Shown here one piece after another: positions 11,149 to 18,597 of a DNA stretch of 64,000 bases; positions within the stretch are counted from its first letter, which is position 1; every line of letters starts with the position of its first letter. The stretch lies in assembly GCF_023169885.1 (NCBI RefSeq), contig NZ_AP025516.1:744001-808000 (forward strand), written 5' to 3'. Position numbers and translations under genes: made by a program. This DNA comes from Desulfofustis limnaeus (lineage in GTDB: Bacteria; Desulfobacterota; Desulfobulbia; Desulfobulbales; Desulfocapsaceae). Under the pieces are notes generated by a model that saw only the letters and a list, made by a program, of their open reading frames with translations, was not told the origin of the DNA and made no database searches.

Positions 11149-12330
11149 TTACTCCGTTTTGGCAGCGGTGGTGGCCGGTTGGCCGTCGACGACGGGGGCT
11201 TCGGCGACGGTGACCGGCATGCCCGGTTTGACTTTCTGGATACCGGCGACAACGACCCGTTCGCCCGCCGTCAGGCCGCTGGCGATGAGCACCTGCTCGC
11301 CCCGATTTTGCTCGATCTCGATGATCCGGCCGGCCACGGTGTTATCACCGTCCACCACCAGAACGGTGGCCTGGCCGCGACTGTTGCGGATGACGCTGGC
11401 CGCCGGCACGAGAATGCCGTCAGGCCGGGTTCCCTTGGCGATCCGGGCTCGGACGAACATGCCGGGGAGCAGCTCCTGGTCGGGGTTGTCAACGATGGCC
11501 CGCATGGTGACGGTGCCGGTCGACTGGTCGACCGAGACATCCGAGAACTCCAGGTAGCCTTCGTGGCCATAAAGAGAGCCGTCGTCGAGGATGACGGTGA
11601 CCGGCGAACGGAGCTGCTGATCGGCGGTGATCTGTCCCGCTGCCAGCTCTTTTTTCAAACGGAGTAGGTCGGTGCTGGACTGGTTCAAGTCCACGTAGAT
11701 CGGGTCCATTTGCTGGATGATGGCCAGGGCCATGGCCTGCTGGGCGGTGACCAGGGCGCCCTCGGAGATCATGGATTTGCCGATGCGACCGGAAATGGGG
11801 GCGGTGACCCGGGTGTAATCGAGATCGATGCGGGCTTTCTCCAAGGCCGCCTTGGCTGCCGCCACCTCGGCGACGGCCTGTTTCCAGGCCGCTTCCACTT
11901 CGATCTGGTCCTGTTCGCTGACCGCTTTGGTGCGCACCAGGGTCCGGTAACGTTCAGCCTTTTGCCGGGCCGATGCTTCCACTACCTCGGCTTTGGCCAG
12001 TGCCGCCTTGGCGCTGTCGAAGTTGGCCTGATAAAGGGCCGGGTCGATCTGGTACAGCAGTTCCCCAGCCGAGACTTCGCTGCCTTCGGTGAACAACCGT
12101 TTCTGAACGATACCGCTGACCTGGGGGCGAACCTCGGCGATGCGAAATGCTGCAGTCCGTCCCGGCAGTTCCGCGACCAACTTGACCGGCTGGGTGTGCA
12201 GGGTGACAACATTGACTTCCGGGGGAGGCGGTGCCGGCCGGGCCGCCTGTTGTTCATTTTTGCAGCCGCCAATGGCCATCAAGATGGCAGTGGCTGCGAT
12301 GAAGACTGCGCTGCGTATGTGTCTGTTCAT
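11149..12330 (-). CDS. acrA: AcrA-like periplasmic adaptor lipoprotein
   Basis: From this start the protein has 393 residues. A lipoprotein signal ends in ILMAIGGC (Cys about 23), followed by the AcrA/MexA order of beta-barrel, lipoyl and alpha-hairpin domains: VRPQVSGIVQKRLFTEGSEV, then coiled coil, then VTAPISGRIGKSMISEGALV. I chose the ATG at 12330 because AAGGAT stands 8-13 bases ahead of it and the signal peptide begins at once (MNRHIRSAVFIAA). In-frame ATGs at 12339 and 12387 would add a non-signal extension and place the start inside the operator/promoter region. It is the first gene of the eight-gene efflux run. Confidence 0.93.
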   Translation of the reverse strand: MNRHIRSAVFIAATAILMAIGGCKNEQQAARPAPPPPEVNVVTLHTQPVKLVAELPGRTAAFRIAEVRPQVSGIVQKRLFTEGSEVSAGELLYQIDPALYQANFDSAKAALAKAEVVEASARQKAERYRTLVRTKAVSEQDQIEVEAAWKQAVAEVAAAKAALEKARIDLDYTRVTAPISGRIGKSMISEGALVTAQQAMALAIIQQMDPIYVDLNQSSTDLLRLKKELAAGQITADQQLRSPVTVILDDGSLYGHEGYLEFSDVSVDQSTGTVTMRAIVDNPDQELLPGMFVRARIAKGTRPDGILVPAASVIRNSRGQATVLVVDGDNTVAGRIIEIEQNRGEQVLIASGLTAGERVVVAGIQKVKPGMPVTVAEAPVVDGQPATTAAKTE

Positions 12331-12378
12331 AAGGATCATCCTTATTGCGATGATTGATGGGAAGTGATGAGGGTTCGT

Positions 12379-12407
12379 TATATACATACATTCGTGTATG
12401 TATGCAA
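12379..12407 (-). promoter_or_regulatory. promoter of the efflux run
   Basis: On the minus strand TTGCAT (12407-12402) and TATATA (12384-12379) are separated by 17 bp, a sigma70-like spacing with 3/6 and 4/6 matches. It lies about 50 bp before the acrA start codon. The spacer between the two boxes is the AcrR-type palindrome, so repressor and polymerase could not bind together. Confidence 0.6.
12382..12403. promoter_or_regulatory. AcrR-type operator palindrome
   Basis: There are perfect 9-bp arms ATACATACA and TGTATGTAT around TTCG. The E. coli AcrR operator, as I remember it, has the same TACATACA/TGTATGTA arms with a similar centre. The regulator encoded in the downstream run is itself AcrR-like, and the site covers the spacer and -10 of the presumed promoter. 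No second copy is visible in the window. Confidence 0.8.
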
Positions 12408-12522
12408 CAGGAATGTAGAGATAGTCCTTTTTTTCACGGACTACCGGCGGACAACAACCGCAATCGTACCCGGATGGGTGTGCTTCCGCTCCGAGGCGGT
12501 GCCGGCGGCGGCGCGATCAACG

Positions 12523-13401
12523 TCAATGGCGCCGATGGTTATCGGTGGCCACGGTGAGCGAGCCATCCGGGGCGACGGTGAAGGTTATGCTCCCGTCCCG
12601 ATCGGTGCGCAACACCTGCGCCCCGGCCGCCTCCAGTCGCTCGAGGACGGCGGGATGCGGTGCCGCGATGCGATTCTCCGCCGCACAGCCGATCAGGGCG
12701 TAGGCGGGTGAGACCCGTTCGAGCAACGGTGGTGACGTGGCGTCACCGGCCCCGTGATGGGCGACCTTGAGCAGGTCGGCGCGCAGGTCGTCGGGGCGAG
12801 ACAGCAGGGTCCTTTCCCACGGCCCGCCGATATCTCCCAGGTGCAACAGCCGAAAATCGTGGAAGCGGACCAGCAGGGCGAGCGACGAACCGTTGATGTC
12901 GTCCTGCGGGGTCGGGGGCGTCTGCGGATGCAGAACGGAGATCTCCAGATCGCCGCAAAAAAGCCGGTCCCCTCTTTGCAGTGCGGTAATGGGCAGGTTC
13001 CGGCGCAGAGCGAGATAGTCGTCGAAGTACTCGTGAGCGGGGTTGCTGCCGCCGTTGTCGAAGGCACGGGCGATGCCGATTCGGGGAACGATGTCGAACA
13101 GGCCGCCGAAGTGATCGAGGTGGGGATGGCTGACGACCACCAGGTCCAGGTGGTCGACGTCCAGCCCGAGGATGGCCTCGGTTACCCGATGGCCGTGCAG
13201 CAGGCCGCCGGCATCGATCAAGGCGGTACAGCCGCCGGGCTGGTGCAGGAGCAGCGGGTCGCCCTGACCGACATCGAGCATGGTGATGGTCAGTTCCCCC
13301 GGTTGCCTGCTGCAATTCGCCAGGAGCCAGGCGGTTAACACGATAACCAGCAAGCCGCCAACGCGGCTGGCGGCGAGTCGGTGGCGGGCAATCGAGGTCA
13401 T
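12523..13401 (-). CDS. ComEC-type metallo-beta-lactamase domain protein, predicted lipoprotein
   Basis: This is a 292-residue protein with a membrane/lipoprotein signal (VLTAWLLANC, Cys about 30), then a metallo-beta-lactamase fold. TITMLDVGQGD is followed by LIDAGG, the metal motif HPHLDHFGG, DNGG, LLHLGDIGG and KVAHHGAGDATS. These match the stand-alone C-terminal nuclease-like domain of ComEC/Rec2, but the ComEC membrane channel part is absent. The signal suggests it acts outside the cytoplasm. Its start overlaps the dGTPase stop by 4 bp, forming a two-gene unit that might concern nucleotide or DNA turnover (inference). Confidence 0.85.
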   Translation of the reverse strand: MTSIARHRLAASRVGGLLVIVLTAWLLANCSRQPGELTITMLDVGQGDPLLLHQPGGCTALIDAGGLLHGHRVTEAILGLDVDHLDLVVVSHPHLDHFGGLFDIVPRIGIARAFDNGGSNPAHEYFDDYLALRRNLPITALQRGDRLFCGDLEISVLHPQTPPTPQDDINGSSLALLVRFHDFRLLHLGDIGGPWERTLLSRPDDLRADLLKVAHHGAGDATSPPLLERVSPAYALIGCAAENRIAAPHPAVLERLEAAGAQVLRTDRDGSITFTVAPDGSLTVATDNHRRH

Positions 13402-14597
13402 TGTCGTTGCGGTATCGGGCAGCCGATTGACCGGGCCTGGGTGAGAAAATAGTCGTCGGTCATGCCGGCGATAAAGTCACGCACGCGGGCCGCGGCCGGC
13501 TGACGACTGGTGTAGCTCTCCTCCAGGTCGCCCATCAGATCCACGTCCAGTTCGGCGGCCCTGCCGTTCTCCAGGTGTTTCAGATAGAAAGCAAAGAGCG
13601 ACTGGTAACAGCTCTCGATGAGCGGCATGTGTTTCTGGGTCTCCGGGGTGAGGTAGATGCAACGGTAATTGAACCGCTTCAGTTCGTCCAGCGCTTCGGC
13701 GACCGGCTCGCTGAAGCCGATATAGTAAGAGCCGGATGGTCGCTCCGTTCCGGGGGCAGCCACCCGGCTGTGGGTGATCAGGTCGGTGACCAGGTTGTAG
13801 ACGATGGAACCGTTGGTGGCTCCGAGCCGCTCCCGGCACCGGCTGGGGACGTCGTCACGGCGAATCAAGCCAAGAACGATGGCGTCTTCGATATCCCTGC
13901 CGATATAGGCGATGGTGTCGGCCAGTCGGACCACGCAGGCCTCAAGCGTCATCGGCCGCAGTTCGTGTTTCGGATCAGCGGCTTTGGCCCGGATTTTGCG
14001 GTCCAGCTCGGCGAAATCGGTAAGCGGTTCGGGGGAAAGTCGGTAGGTGTGGGTCTCTCCGTCGTGGCAGAGAATGCCGTCCAAGGTCTGCAAGGTCAGA
14101 TTCCAGCCTCGCCCCTTGCGCTCCAGACGATCCAGGGCTCGGACCGATTGGATGTTGTGCTGAAACGGCTGCAGCCCATGGCGTTGGCAGAGTTTGGCGA
14201 GGAAGTGCTCGCCGGCGTGGCCGAACGGCGGATGGCCGATGTCGTGGCCCAGCGAAATGGCCTCGATCAGATCTTCGTTGAGCCTGAGGAAACGGCCGAT
14301 GGTGCGGGCGATGCGTGAAACGAGCTGGACGTGGAGGACCCGATGGGTAATGTGGTCGTTGTCGATCAGGCAGAATACCTGGGTCTTGTCGATATATCTG
14401 GTATAGGCCCGGGAGTGGAGGATGCGGTCGGCATCCAGGGCGAACTGTTGCCGATAGCCGATTCGCTCTTCGACGGCCCGGCGCCGGCCGTCACGGGAGA
14501 AGGCGGCAGCCGGCGAGAGGCGTGCGGTCTCCTCGGCGCCAAGGGTGTCGAGCCGTTCGAATACGCTTTCCTGTGGATCGGTGTCGCTCATGGTCAT
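13398..14597 (-). CDS. dgt: deoxyguanosinetriphosphate triphosphohydrolase-like HD protein
   Basis: The 399-residue protein is a dNTP triphosphohydrolase. It has SRAYTRYIDKTQVF, then the HD metal site with HRVLHVQLVSRIART and AISLGHDIGHPPFGHAGE (H...HD...D), and later CVVRLADTIAYIGRDIEDA. These enzymes convert dNTP to nucleoside plus triphosphate and trim dNTP pools. The length fits the shorter, non-enterobacterial Dgt type (E. coli Dgt is about 505). No clear Shine-Dalgarno precedes this ATG or the in-frame ATG at 14591. It is the first gene of a pair with the MBL protein. Confidence 0.92.
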   Translation of the reverse strand: MTMSDTDPQESVFERLDTLGAEETARLSPAAAFSRDGRRRAVEERIGYRQQFALDADRILHSRAYTRYIDKTQVFCLIDNDHITHRVLHVQLVSRIARTIGRFLRLNEDLIEAISLGHDIGHPPFGHAGEHFLAKLCQRHGLQPFQHNIQSVRALDRLERKGRGWNLTLQTLDGILCHDGETHTYRLSPEPLTDFAELDRKIRAKAADPKHELRPMTLEACVVRLADTIAYIGRDIEDAIVLGLIRRDDVPSRCRERLGATNGSIVYNLVTDLITHSRVAAPGTERPSGSYYIGFSEPVAEALDELKRFNYRCIYLTPETQKHMPLIESCYQSLFAFYLKHLENGRAAELDVDLMGDLEESYTSRQPAAARVRDFIAGMTDDYFLTQARSIGCPIPQRQ

Positions 14598-14717
14598 GGA
14601 GGTGAAATGGTTTTTGCCAACAGGATAATCAGTTCGCCGCCGCCTGTCGATAGCCGCTCAGGGTCAAGTGGGCAGCTGCGCCGACGGATTTGCGGTCGCA
14701 TTTAGCGGCGGACGTCG

Positions 14718-14738
14718 TATAATGGACGGATCGATCCG
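14718..14738 (+). promoter_or_regulatory. candidate promoter -10 and adjacent palindrome before the selenoprotein gene
   Basis: A perfect TATAAT lies at 14718-14723, about 60 bp before the selenoprotein start. I see no convincing -35. Immediately after it is a perfect 12-bp palindrome, CGGATCGATCCG (14727-14738), placed where a repressor would block initiation. Confidence 0.45.
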
Positions 14739-14784
14739 CAAAACCGTGTGGCCTGTTTCAGGGTCTTGAAAAAAGGAAAAATGG

Positions 14785-15000
14785 ATGAAGGTAACCATCG
14801 AATATTGTGCCGTTTGAAGGTATGAACCGCGTGCTTCCGGTCTGGGAGACGAGCTGGAAAAACGGTATGGTGCCGAAGTGGAACTGATTGCTTCTTCTGG
14901 GGGTGTTTTTGAGGTTTCGGTGGATGGCCGATTGCTTTTTTCCAAGAAGAAGCTCGGCCGTTTTCCCGAAATGTTGGAGTTATCCGTGCTGCTCGGTTGA
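14785..15000 (+). CDS. SelW-like Rdx-family selenoprotein (in-frame TGA = Sec at codon 11)
   Basis: Reading through the TGA at 14815-14817 gives a 71-residue protein that begins MKVTIEYCAV-U-RYEPRASG. It continues LEKRYGAEVELI and SSGGVFEVSVDG and ends LLFSKKKLGRFPEMLEL. This is the SelT/SelW/SelH (Rdx) family plan: a beta-alpha-beta thioredoxin-like fold with a CxxU redox motif near the N-terminus and the GGxFEV...GxLxFSKK...GRFPE signature. If TGA were a stop only ten residues would be made, yet the family signature continues without error after it. AAGGA sits 7 bases before the ATG. The true stop is TGA at 14998, 9 bp from the convergent dtxR-like gene. The selA/selB/selC machinery is not in this window. 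The function is probably thiol redox; the substrate is unknown. Confidence 0.88.
14826..14850 (+). promoter_or_regulatory. candidate bacterial SECIS hairpin(s)
   Basis: Two short mutually exclusive hairpins follow the Sec TGA. One is ACCG/CGGT (14826-14841, 8-nt loop). The other is GTCT-GGG-AGAC (14840-14850), whose G-only loop lies 27-29 nt after TGA, within the distance known for bacterial SECIS elements with a G in the apical loop. Stems are only 4 bp, so this is a suggestion from reading and not from folding. Confidence 0.35.
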
Positions 15001-15002
15001 TC

Positions 15003-15017
15003 AGAGCGCTCAGCTCT
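15003..15017 (+). terminator. weak candidate terminator between convergent genes
   Basis: AGAGC-GCTCA-GCTCT forms a 5-bp hairpin followed by TTGTTGT just after the selenoprotein stop. It overlaps the last codons of the convergent dtxR-like gene. It is short and without a solid T run. Confidence 0.25.
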
Positions 15018-15522
15018 TGTTGTCGTCGTCCAGGCAGGAGGAGATACAACTGGCGCAATCCACACGGGTGGCGCCGTGTTTGCAATAATCGGCAAAGCCT
15101 TTGAGCAGATCGTCGCCGCCCCGTGGGCATACCTGCAGGAACTTGATGAAGCTGATCATCTGCGAGATGACCACCGGCGGCGCCGCGTGTTCAATCTTGC
15201 AGGCCGCCTCTTCCGCCAGTTTCGGCTGGATGGCGAGCACTTCGGTGAAGAAGCGCTTCAGGGAATCGTGGCGATAGATGACATCCTCCGCCACCTTGCG
15301 CCCCTGTTCGGTCATCGTGATCGCTTCGTACGGCGAATAGTTGATCAACTCCTTTTTAGCCAGGGCGCGCAACGCCTCGGTAACCGAGGCGCGGCTGACG
15401 TCGAGTCGGGCGGCGATGTCCTTGCTGCGGGCGACCAGTTTTTCGTCGACGATATGATAGATCGCTTCGATGTAATCTTCGAGGCTGGCGCTGAGGTCAA
15501 CGATATCAGTAGATTTTTTCAT
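15010..15522 (-). CDS. DtxR/MntR-family metal-dependent transcriptional regulator with cysteine-rich tail
   Basis: The 170-residue protein has the DtxR N-terminal winged helix (SLEDYIEAIYHIV, then KDIAARLDVSRASVTEALRAL) and the dimerisation/metal domain (RHDSLKRFFTEVLAI, KIEHAAPPVVISQMISF). No SH3/FeoA domain follows. The C-terminus instead ends in a cysteine cluster, C-x9-C-x2-C-x3-C, in which DCASCISSC is visible. Such tails occur in some deltaproteobacterial relatives as I recall, and could bind metal. Iron or manganese is the family's usual ligand. It is divergent from recN and convergent with the selenoprotein gene. Confidence 0.9.
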   Translation of the reverse strand: MKKSTDIVDLSASLEDYIEAIYHIVDEKLVARSKDIAARLDVSRASVTEALRALAKKELINYSPYEAITMTEQGRKVAEDVIYRHDSLKRFFTEVLAIQPKLAEEAACKIEHAAPPVVISQMISFIKFLQVCPRGGDDLLKGFADYCKHGATRVDCASCISSCLDDDNKS

Positions 15523-15598
15523 GATTTCATGGCAGGATGGAGCCGGTCCGGCAGCCGGTTTGCAAAGCGCGGCCGGAGGCAGAATCGAAGCGTTATCG

Positions 15599-15655
15599 CT
15601 ATACGCCTGTCAGGATACTTTCCTTTTCCCGGCGAGTCAAGAACCGAGCGTATAG
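15599..15655. promoter_or_regulatory. inverted GCGTATAG pair in the dtxR-recN divergent region
   Basis: CTATACGC (15599-15606) and GCGTATAG (15648-15655) are perfect 8-bp inverted copies 41 bp apart. Each contains a TATAG that could serve as a -10 in opposite directions (TATAGT toward recN). No good -35 boxes are seen. They could be paired promoters or a looping operator. Confidence 0.3.
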
Positions 15656-15680
15656 TTGCCTGAAGATACGTGGAAAAGGC

Positions 15681-17363
15681 ATGTTGTGTGAACTGAAGGT
15701 AGAAAACCTGGCCTTGATCGAATCGCTGCATCTGAGCCTGGGCGGTTCGGGAGATGGACTGGTCGTACTGACCGGTGAAACCGGGGCCGGCAAGTCGATC
15801 ATGATGCGAGCCATCGCCCTGCTCACCGGCGCGCGAGCTTCCGCCGACTGGATTCGCAGCGGGGCGGAGAGCTGCACGGTGGAGGCGTTGTTCGAGATCA
15901 GCGATCGTCAGCGGGACCTCCTGCAGCTTCTCGAGGAGGGAGGCTTCGCTGCCGACAACGAGATCATTATCCGCCGGGTCATCAGCCAAAACGGCCGCAG
16001 CCGGCTCTTTGTCAACGGAGTCATGGCCCCGGTCAAGACGGTGACCGAGATCTGCCAACACCTGCTCAATATCGCCAGTCAGCATGATCACCAACAACTC
16101 CTGCAGCCGGCCACCCATCTCGATTTCCTCGACACGCTCGGCGATCACTGGCCGGCCCGGTCCGCCTATGGTGCCTGTTACGAGGCCTGGCAGCAGGCCC
16201 GGGATGTTCTCGACGAACTGCGTTCCCGGGAGCGAGAACGGGATCAGCGTCTTGATTTTCTCGCCTTTCAGATCGCCGAGATAAAAGAGGCCGCCCCGCA
16301 GCCGGGTGAGGACGAGCAACTGGCTATCGAACGGCGCCGTCTGAAAGGAGCCGAGTCCCTGATCCGCTTGAGCCGCGAGTGTTACGACCTGATCAATTCC
16401 ACCATTGCCGATCAGCTGGCGGTGGTCCGCCGCACCATGGAACAGCTGGCTGCGCTGGATCCTCAGATCACTACTCTGGCAGAAGAATTAAGCAGTTATT
16501 CGTTTCTCGCCGAGGACTTTGCCGCCCGGGTCCGCGACTACCACGACGGTTTGGAGGACGACCCGCACCGCCTCGAGCTGGTGAGCGGGCGACTTGATCA
16601 GCTCAAGGCCTTGAAAAGGAAATATGGCGAATCCATCGAGGATATCCTGGCACACCTGAGCCGCAGCGAGCGGGAACTGGAGAGCATCGAAAACCTTGAG
16701 CGGCAGATCGCCGAGCAGCAACGGGAAGTGCAGCGTCTGCACCAGCAGACCGTGGCGCTGGCGCAGGAATTGTCGGCGACCAGGCGCCAGACGGCGAGGC
16801 GCATGGAGCAGGCCATGGGAACCGAGTTGGGCACCCTGGCCTTTAGTCAGTCGGGCATCGAGGTCCGTTTCCACGACCGGCAGGAAACGCCGGACCAGCT
16901 GCGCTCCACCGGCCTGGACCGGGTGGAGTTCTTTTTCGCTCCAAACCCGGGCGAGCCGGCACGACCGCTGGCCAAGGTGGCCTCCGGGGGCGAATTGTCC
17001 CGCCTGATGCTCGCCTTGAAATGTTTGCTGGCCAAAAAGGATATGGTGGAGACGGTCATCTTCGACGAGGTGGATGCCGGTATCGGTGGTGAAGCGGCCG
17101 AGGCGGTGGCGCGCAAGATCCGTGAACTGGCCGGGCATCACCAGGTTATCTGCATTACCCACCTGCCGCAGATTGCCGCCCGGGGTACGGAACATTTTCT
17201 GGTGGAAAAATCGGTCTGCAACGGACGCACCCTGTCGTCGGTGACCCGCCTCGAAAAAGAGCAGCGGGTTGACGAACTGGCGCGGATGCTGGCCGGCGCC
17301 TCGGTAACCGAGCAGACGCGGGCCTGGGCCCTGGAACTGCTGGCCAAAGGGGGGCGTGGCTGA
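15681..17363 (+). CDS. recN: DNA repair protein RecN
   Basis: This 560-residue SMC-like ATPase is the usual RecN size. It has an N-terminal Walker A TGETGAGKS (about 31-39), a long central coiled coil (about 150-370), the signature ASGGELSRLMLALK (about 435), and Walker B/D-loop ETVIFDEVDAGIGGEAAE. RecN acts at double-strand breaks in recombinational repair. The ATG at 15681 is chosen because MLCELKVENLALIESL is the conserved start and GGAAAAGGC precedes it; an upstream in-frame ATG (15537) adds 48 residues unlike the family. Its stop TGA overlaps the next ATG by 1 bp. I see no LexA-like box upstream. Confidence 0.97.
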   Translation: MLCELKVENLALIESLHLSLGGSGDGLVVLTGETGAGKSIMMRAIALLTGARASADWIRSGAESCTVEALFEISDRQRDLLQLLEEGGFAADNEIIIRRVISQNGRSRLFVNGVMAPVKTVTEICQHLLNIASQHDHQQLLQPATHLDFLDTLGDHWPARSAYGACYEAWQQARDVLDELRSRERERDQRLDFLAFQIAEIKEAAPQPGEDEQLAIERRRLKGAESLIRLSRECYDLINSTIADQLAVVRRTMEQLAALDPQITTLAEELSSYSFLAEDFAARVRDYHDGLEDDPHRLELVSGRLDQLKALKRKYGESIEDILAHLSRSERELESIENLERQIAEQQREVQRLHQQTVALAQELSATRRQTARRMEQAMGTELGTLAFSQSGIEVRFHDRQETPDQLRSTGLDRVEFFFAPNPGEPARPLAKVASGGELSRLMLALKCLLAKKDMVETVIFDEVDAGIGGEAAEAVARKIRELAGHHQVICITHLPQIAARGTEHFLVEKSVCNGRTLSSVTRLEKEQRVDELARMLAGASVTEQTRAWALELLAKGGRG

Positions 17364-18406
17364 TGGATGCCGTGCGGGCCCTAAGTCTTTTTTCCGGCGG
17401 ACTGGACTCGATTCTCGCCACCCGGGTGGTCATGGCCCAGGGGATCGAGGTGCTGGCCGTACGCTTTATCACGCCGTTCTTCGGCGACGCCTTTCTCCGG
17501 GACCCGGCTGGCTATCGGCGGGAGATGCGGGAAAAATACGGCATCGAGGCGATGGTGGTGGATGTCGGCGAGGACTACCTGCAGATGTTGCGTCGCCCGG
17601 CCCACGGTTTTGGCCGGTATTTCAACCCCTGCATCGATTGCAAGATCTTCATGCTGAAACGGGCTCGGATGATGATGGCCGATTATGGGGCATCGTTTCT
17701 GATCAGTGGTGAGGTCCTCGGGCAACGCCCCATGTCGCAGCGCCGCGATACGCTCAATATCATCGAGCGGGACTCCGGGTGCCGGTCACTGCTGTTGCGC
17801 CCGTTGTCGGCCAAGCTGCTCAAGGAGACCGAGGCGGAACAACAGGGGCTGGTCGATCGTGAGCGCCTTCTGGATTTCAGCGGTCGTGGCCGTTCCCGGC
17901 AGATTGCCCTGGCCAACGAGTTCGAAATCACTGATTTTCCCGCTCCAGCCGGCGGGTGCATTCTAGCCGACCCGATTCTCAGTCGGCGGATCGCCCGGGT
18001 CTATGACGGCGCGTTCGTGGTCAACCAAGAGAACATGAGGATTACCGACATTCGCCTCATGTTGATCGGCCGTCAATTCCTGTTGCCTGAAGGCGGCTGG
18101 CTGATCCTTGGACGCGACGAGAAGGAGGCGCTGCGTCTGGACGAACTGCGCGAAGCGGAGGACATCGCTTTGTTTGTCGAGGAGCGTCCCGGCCCGCTGG
18201 CGGTGTTGCGTCGGGCCCGGACTGCTGCTGGGTCGACCGCTGCCGTCGGCGATCTGGCCGCCGCCGCTGCGTTGGTTGCCCGGTATGCCAAAAAGATTAG
18301 GGGGCGTCCGGCGCCGGCCCGGGTGGTGATCGTCGACGGTTCATCCCGCCGGGAAGCGGTGGCCGAACCCATTGCCGACGAGGCCTTTGCCGATTGGGTC
18401 ATCTGA
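17363..18406 (+). CDS. tRNA thiouridylase-like PP-loop ATPase
   Basis: The 347-residue protein begins with a PP-loop, LSLFSGGLDSILATRV (about 8-23), as in MnmA/ThiI-type sulfur transferases. FNPCIDCKIFM (a CxxC), a central GEVLGQRPMSQRRDTLNII, and APAGGCILADP with a third conserved Cys follow. Relatives are often annotated as tRNA (5-methylaminomethyl-2-thiouridylate)-methyltransferase, but the sequence shows only ATP-dependent thiolation-type chemistry. The C-terminal 100 residues (about 245-347) look like a separate domain. It overlaps recN by one base, so the two are probably co-transcribed. The true substrate is uncertain. Confidence 0.82.
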   Translation: MDAVRALSLFSGGLDSILATRVVMAQGIEVLAVRFITPFFGDAFLRDPAGYRREMREKYGIEAMVVDVGEDYLQMLRRPAHGFGRYFNPCIDCKIFMLKRARMMMADYGASFLISGEVLGQRPMSQRRDTLNIIERDSGCRSLLLRPLSAKLLKETEAEQQGLVDRERLLDFSGRGRSRQIALANEFEITDFPAPAGGCILADPILSRRIARVYDGAFVVNQENMRITDIRLMLIGRQFLLPEGGWLILGRDEKEALRLDELREAEDIALFVEERPGPLAVLRRARTAAGSTAAVGDLAAAAALVARYAKKIRGRPAPARVVIVDGSSRREAVAEPIADEAFADWVI

Positions 18407-18488
18407 TTCGAGCGAGTTGACGTGTGGTCGGCGGTCTGCCCGCCGGTAACCGCGCTTTGCCTCCGCGGCGCCGGCCATCTCTTCGTCG

Positions 18489-18539
18489 CTGATAAATCAT
18501 ATCAGCAGAATTGACAACTGATGGTCCTTCCGGTACGCT
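18489..18539 (+). promoter_or_regulatory. candidate promoter with adjacent inverted repeat
   Basis: TTGACA (18511-18516) and TACGCT (18534-18539) are 17 bp apart, with a perfect -35 and a weak -10. A perfect inverted repeat, CTGATA-AATCA-TATCAG (18489-18505), ends 5 bp before the -35 and could be an operator or activator site. The downstream gene starts at 18598. Confidence 0.45.
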
Positions 18540-18597
18540 GATACAGCTCAGGCAGCAGCAATGCAGGCCTTTTCTCCCCCCCAAGCGAGGCTGACCC

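Noticed and set aside
10066-11667. A 533-codon open frame on the plus strand across acrB/acrA
   Set aside because: It is an Asp/Gly/His/Arg-rich shadow translation without motif, opposite two certain genes.
14781-14826. ATG at 14781, four bases before the selenoprotein start
   Set aside because: That frame ends after 14 codons and lacks the Rdx signature. The ATG at 14785 gives the family sequence.
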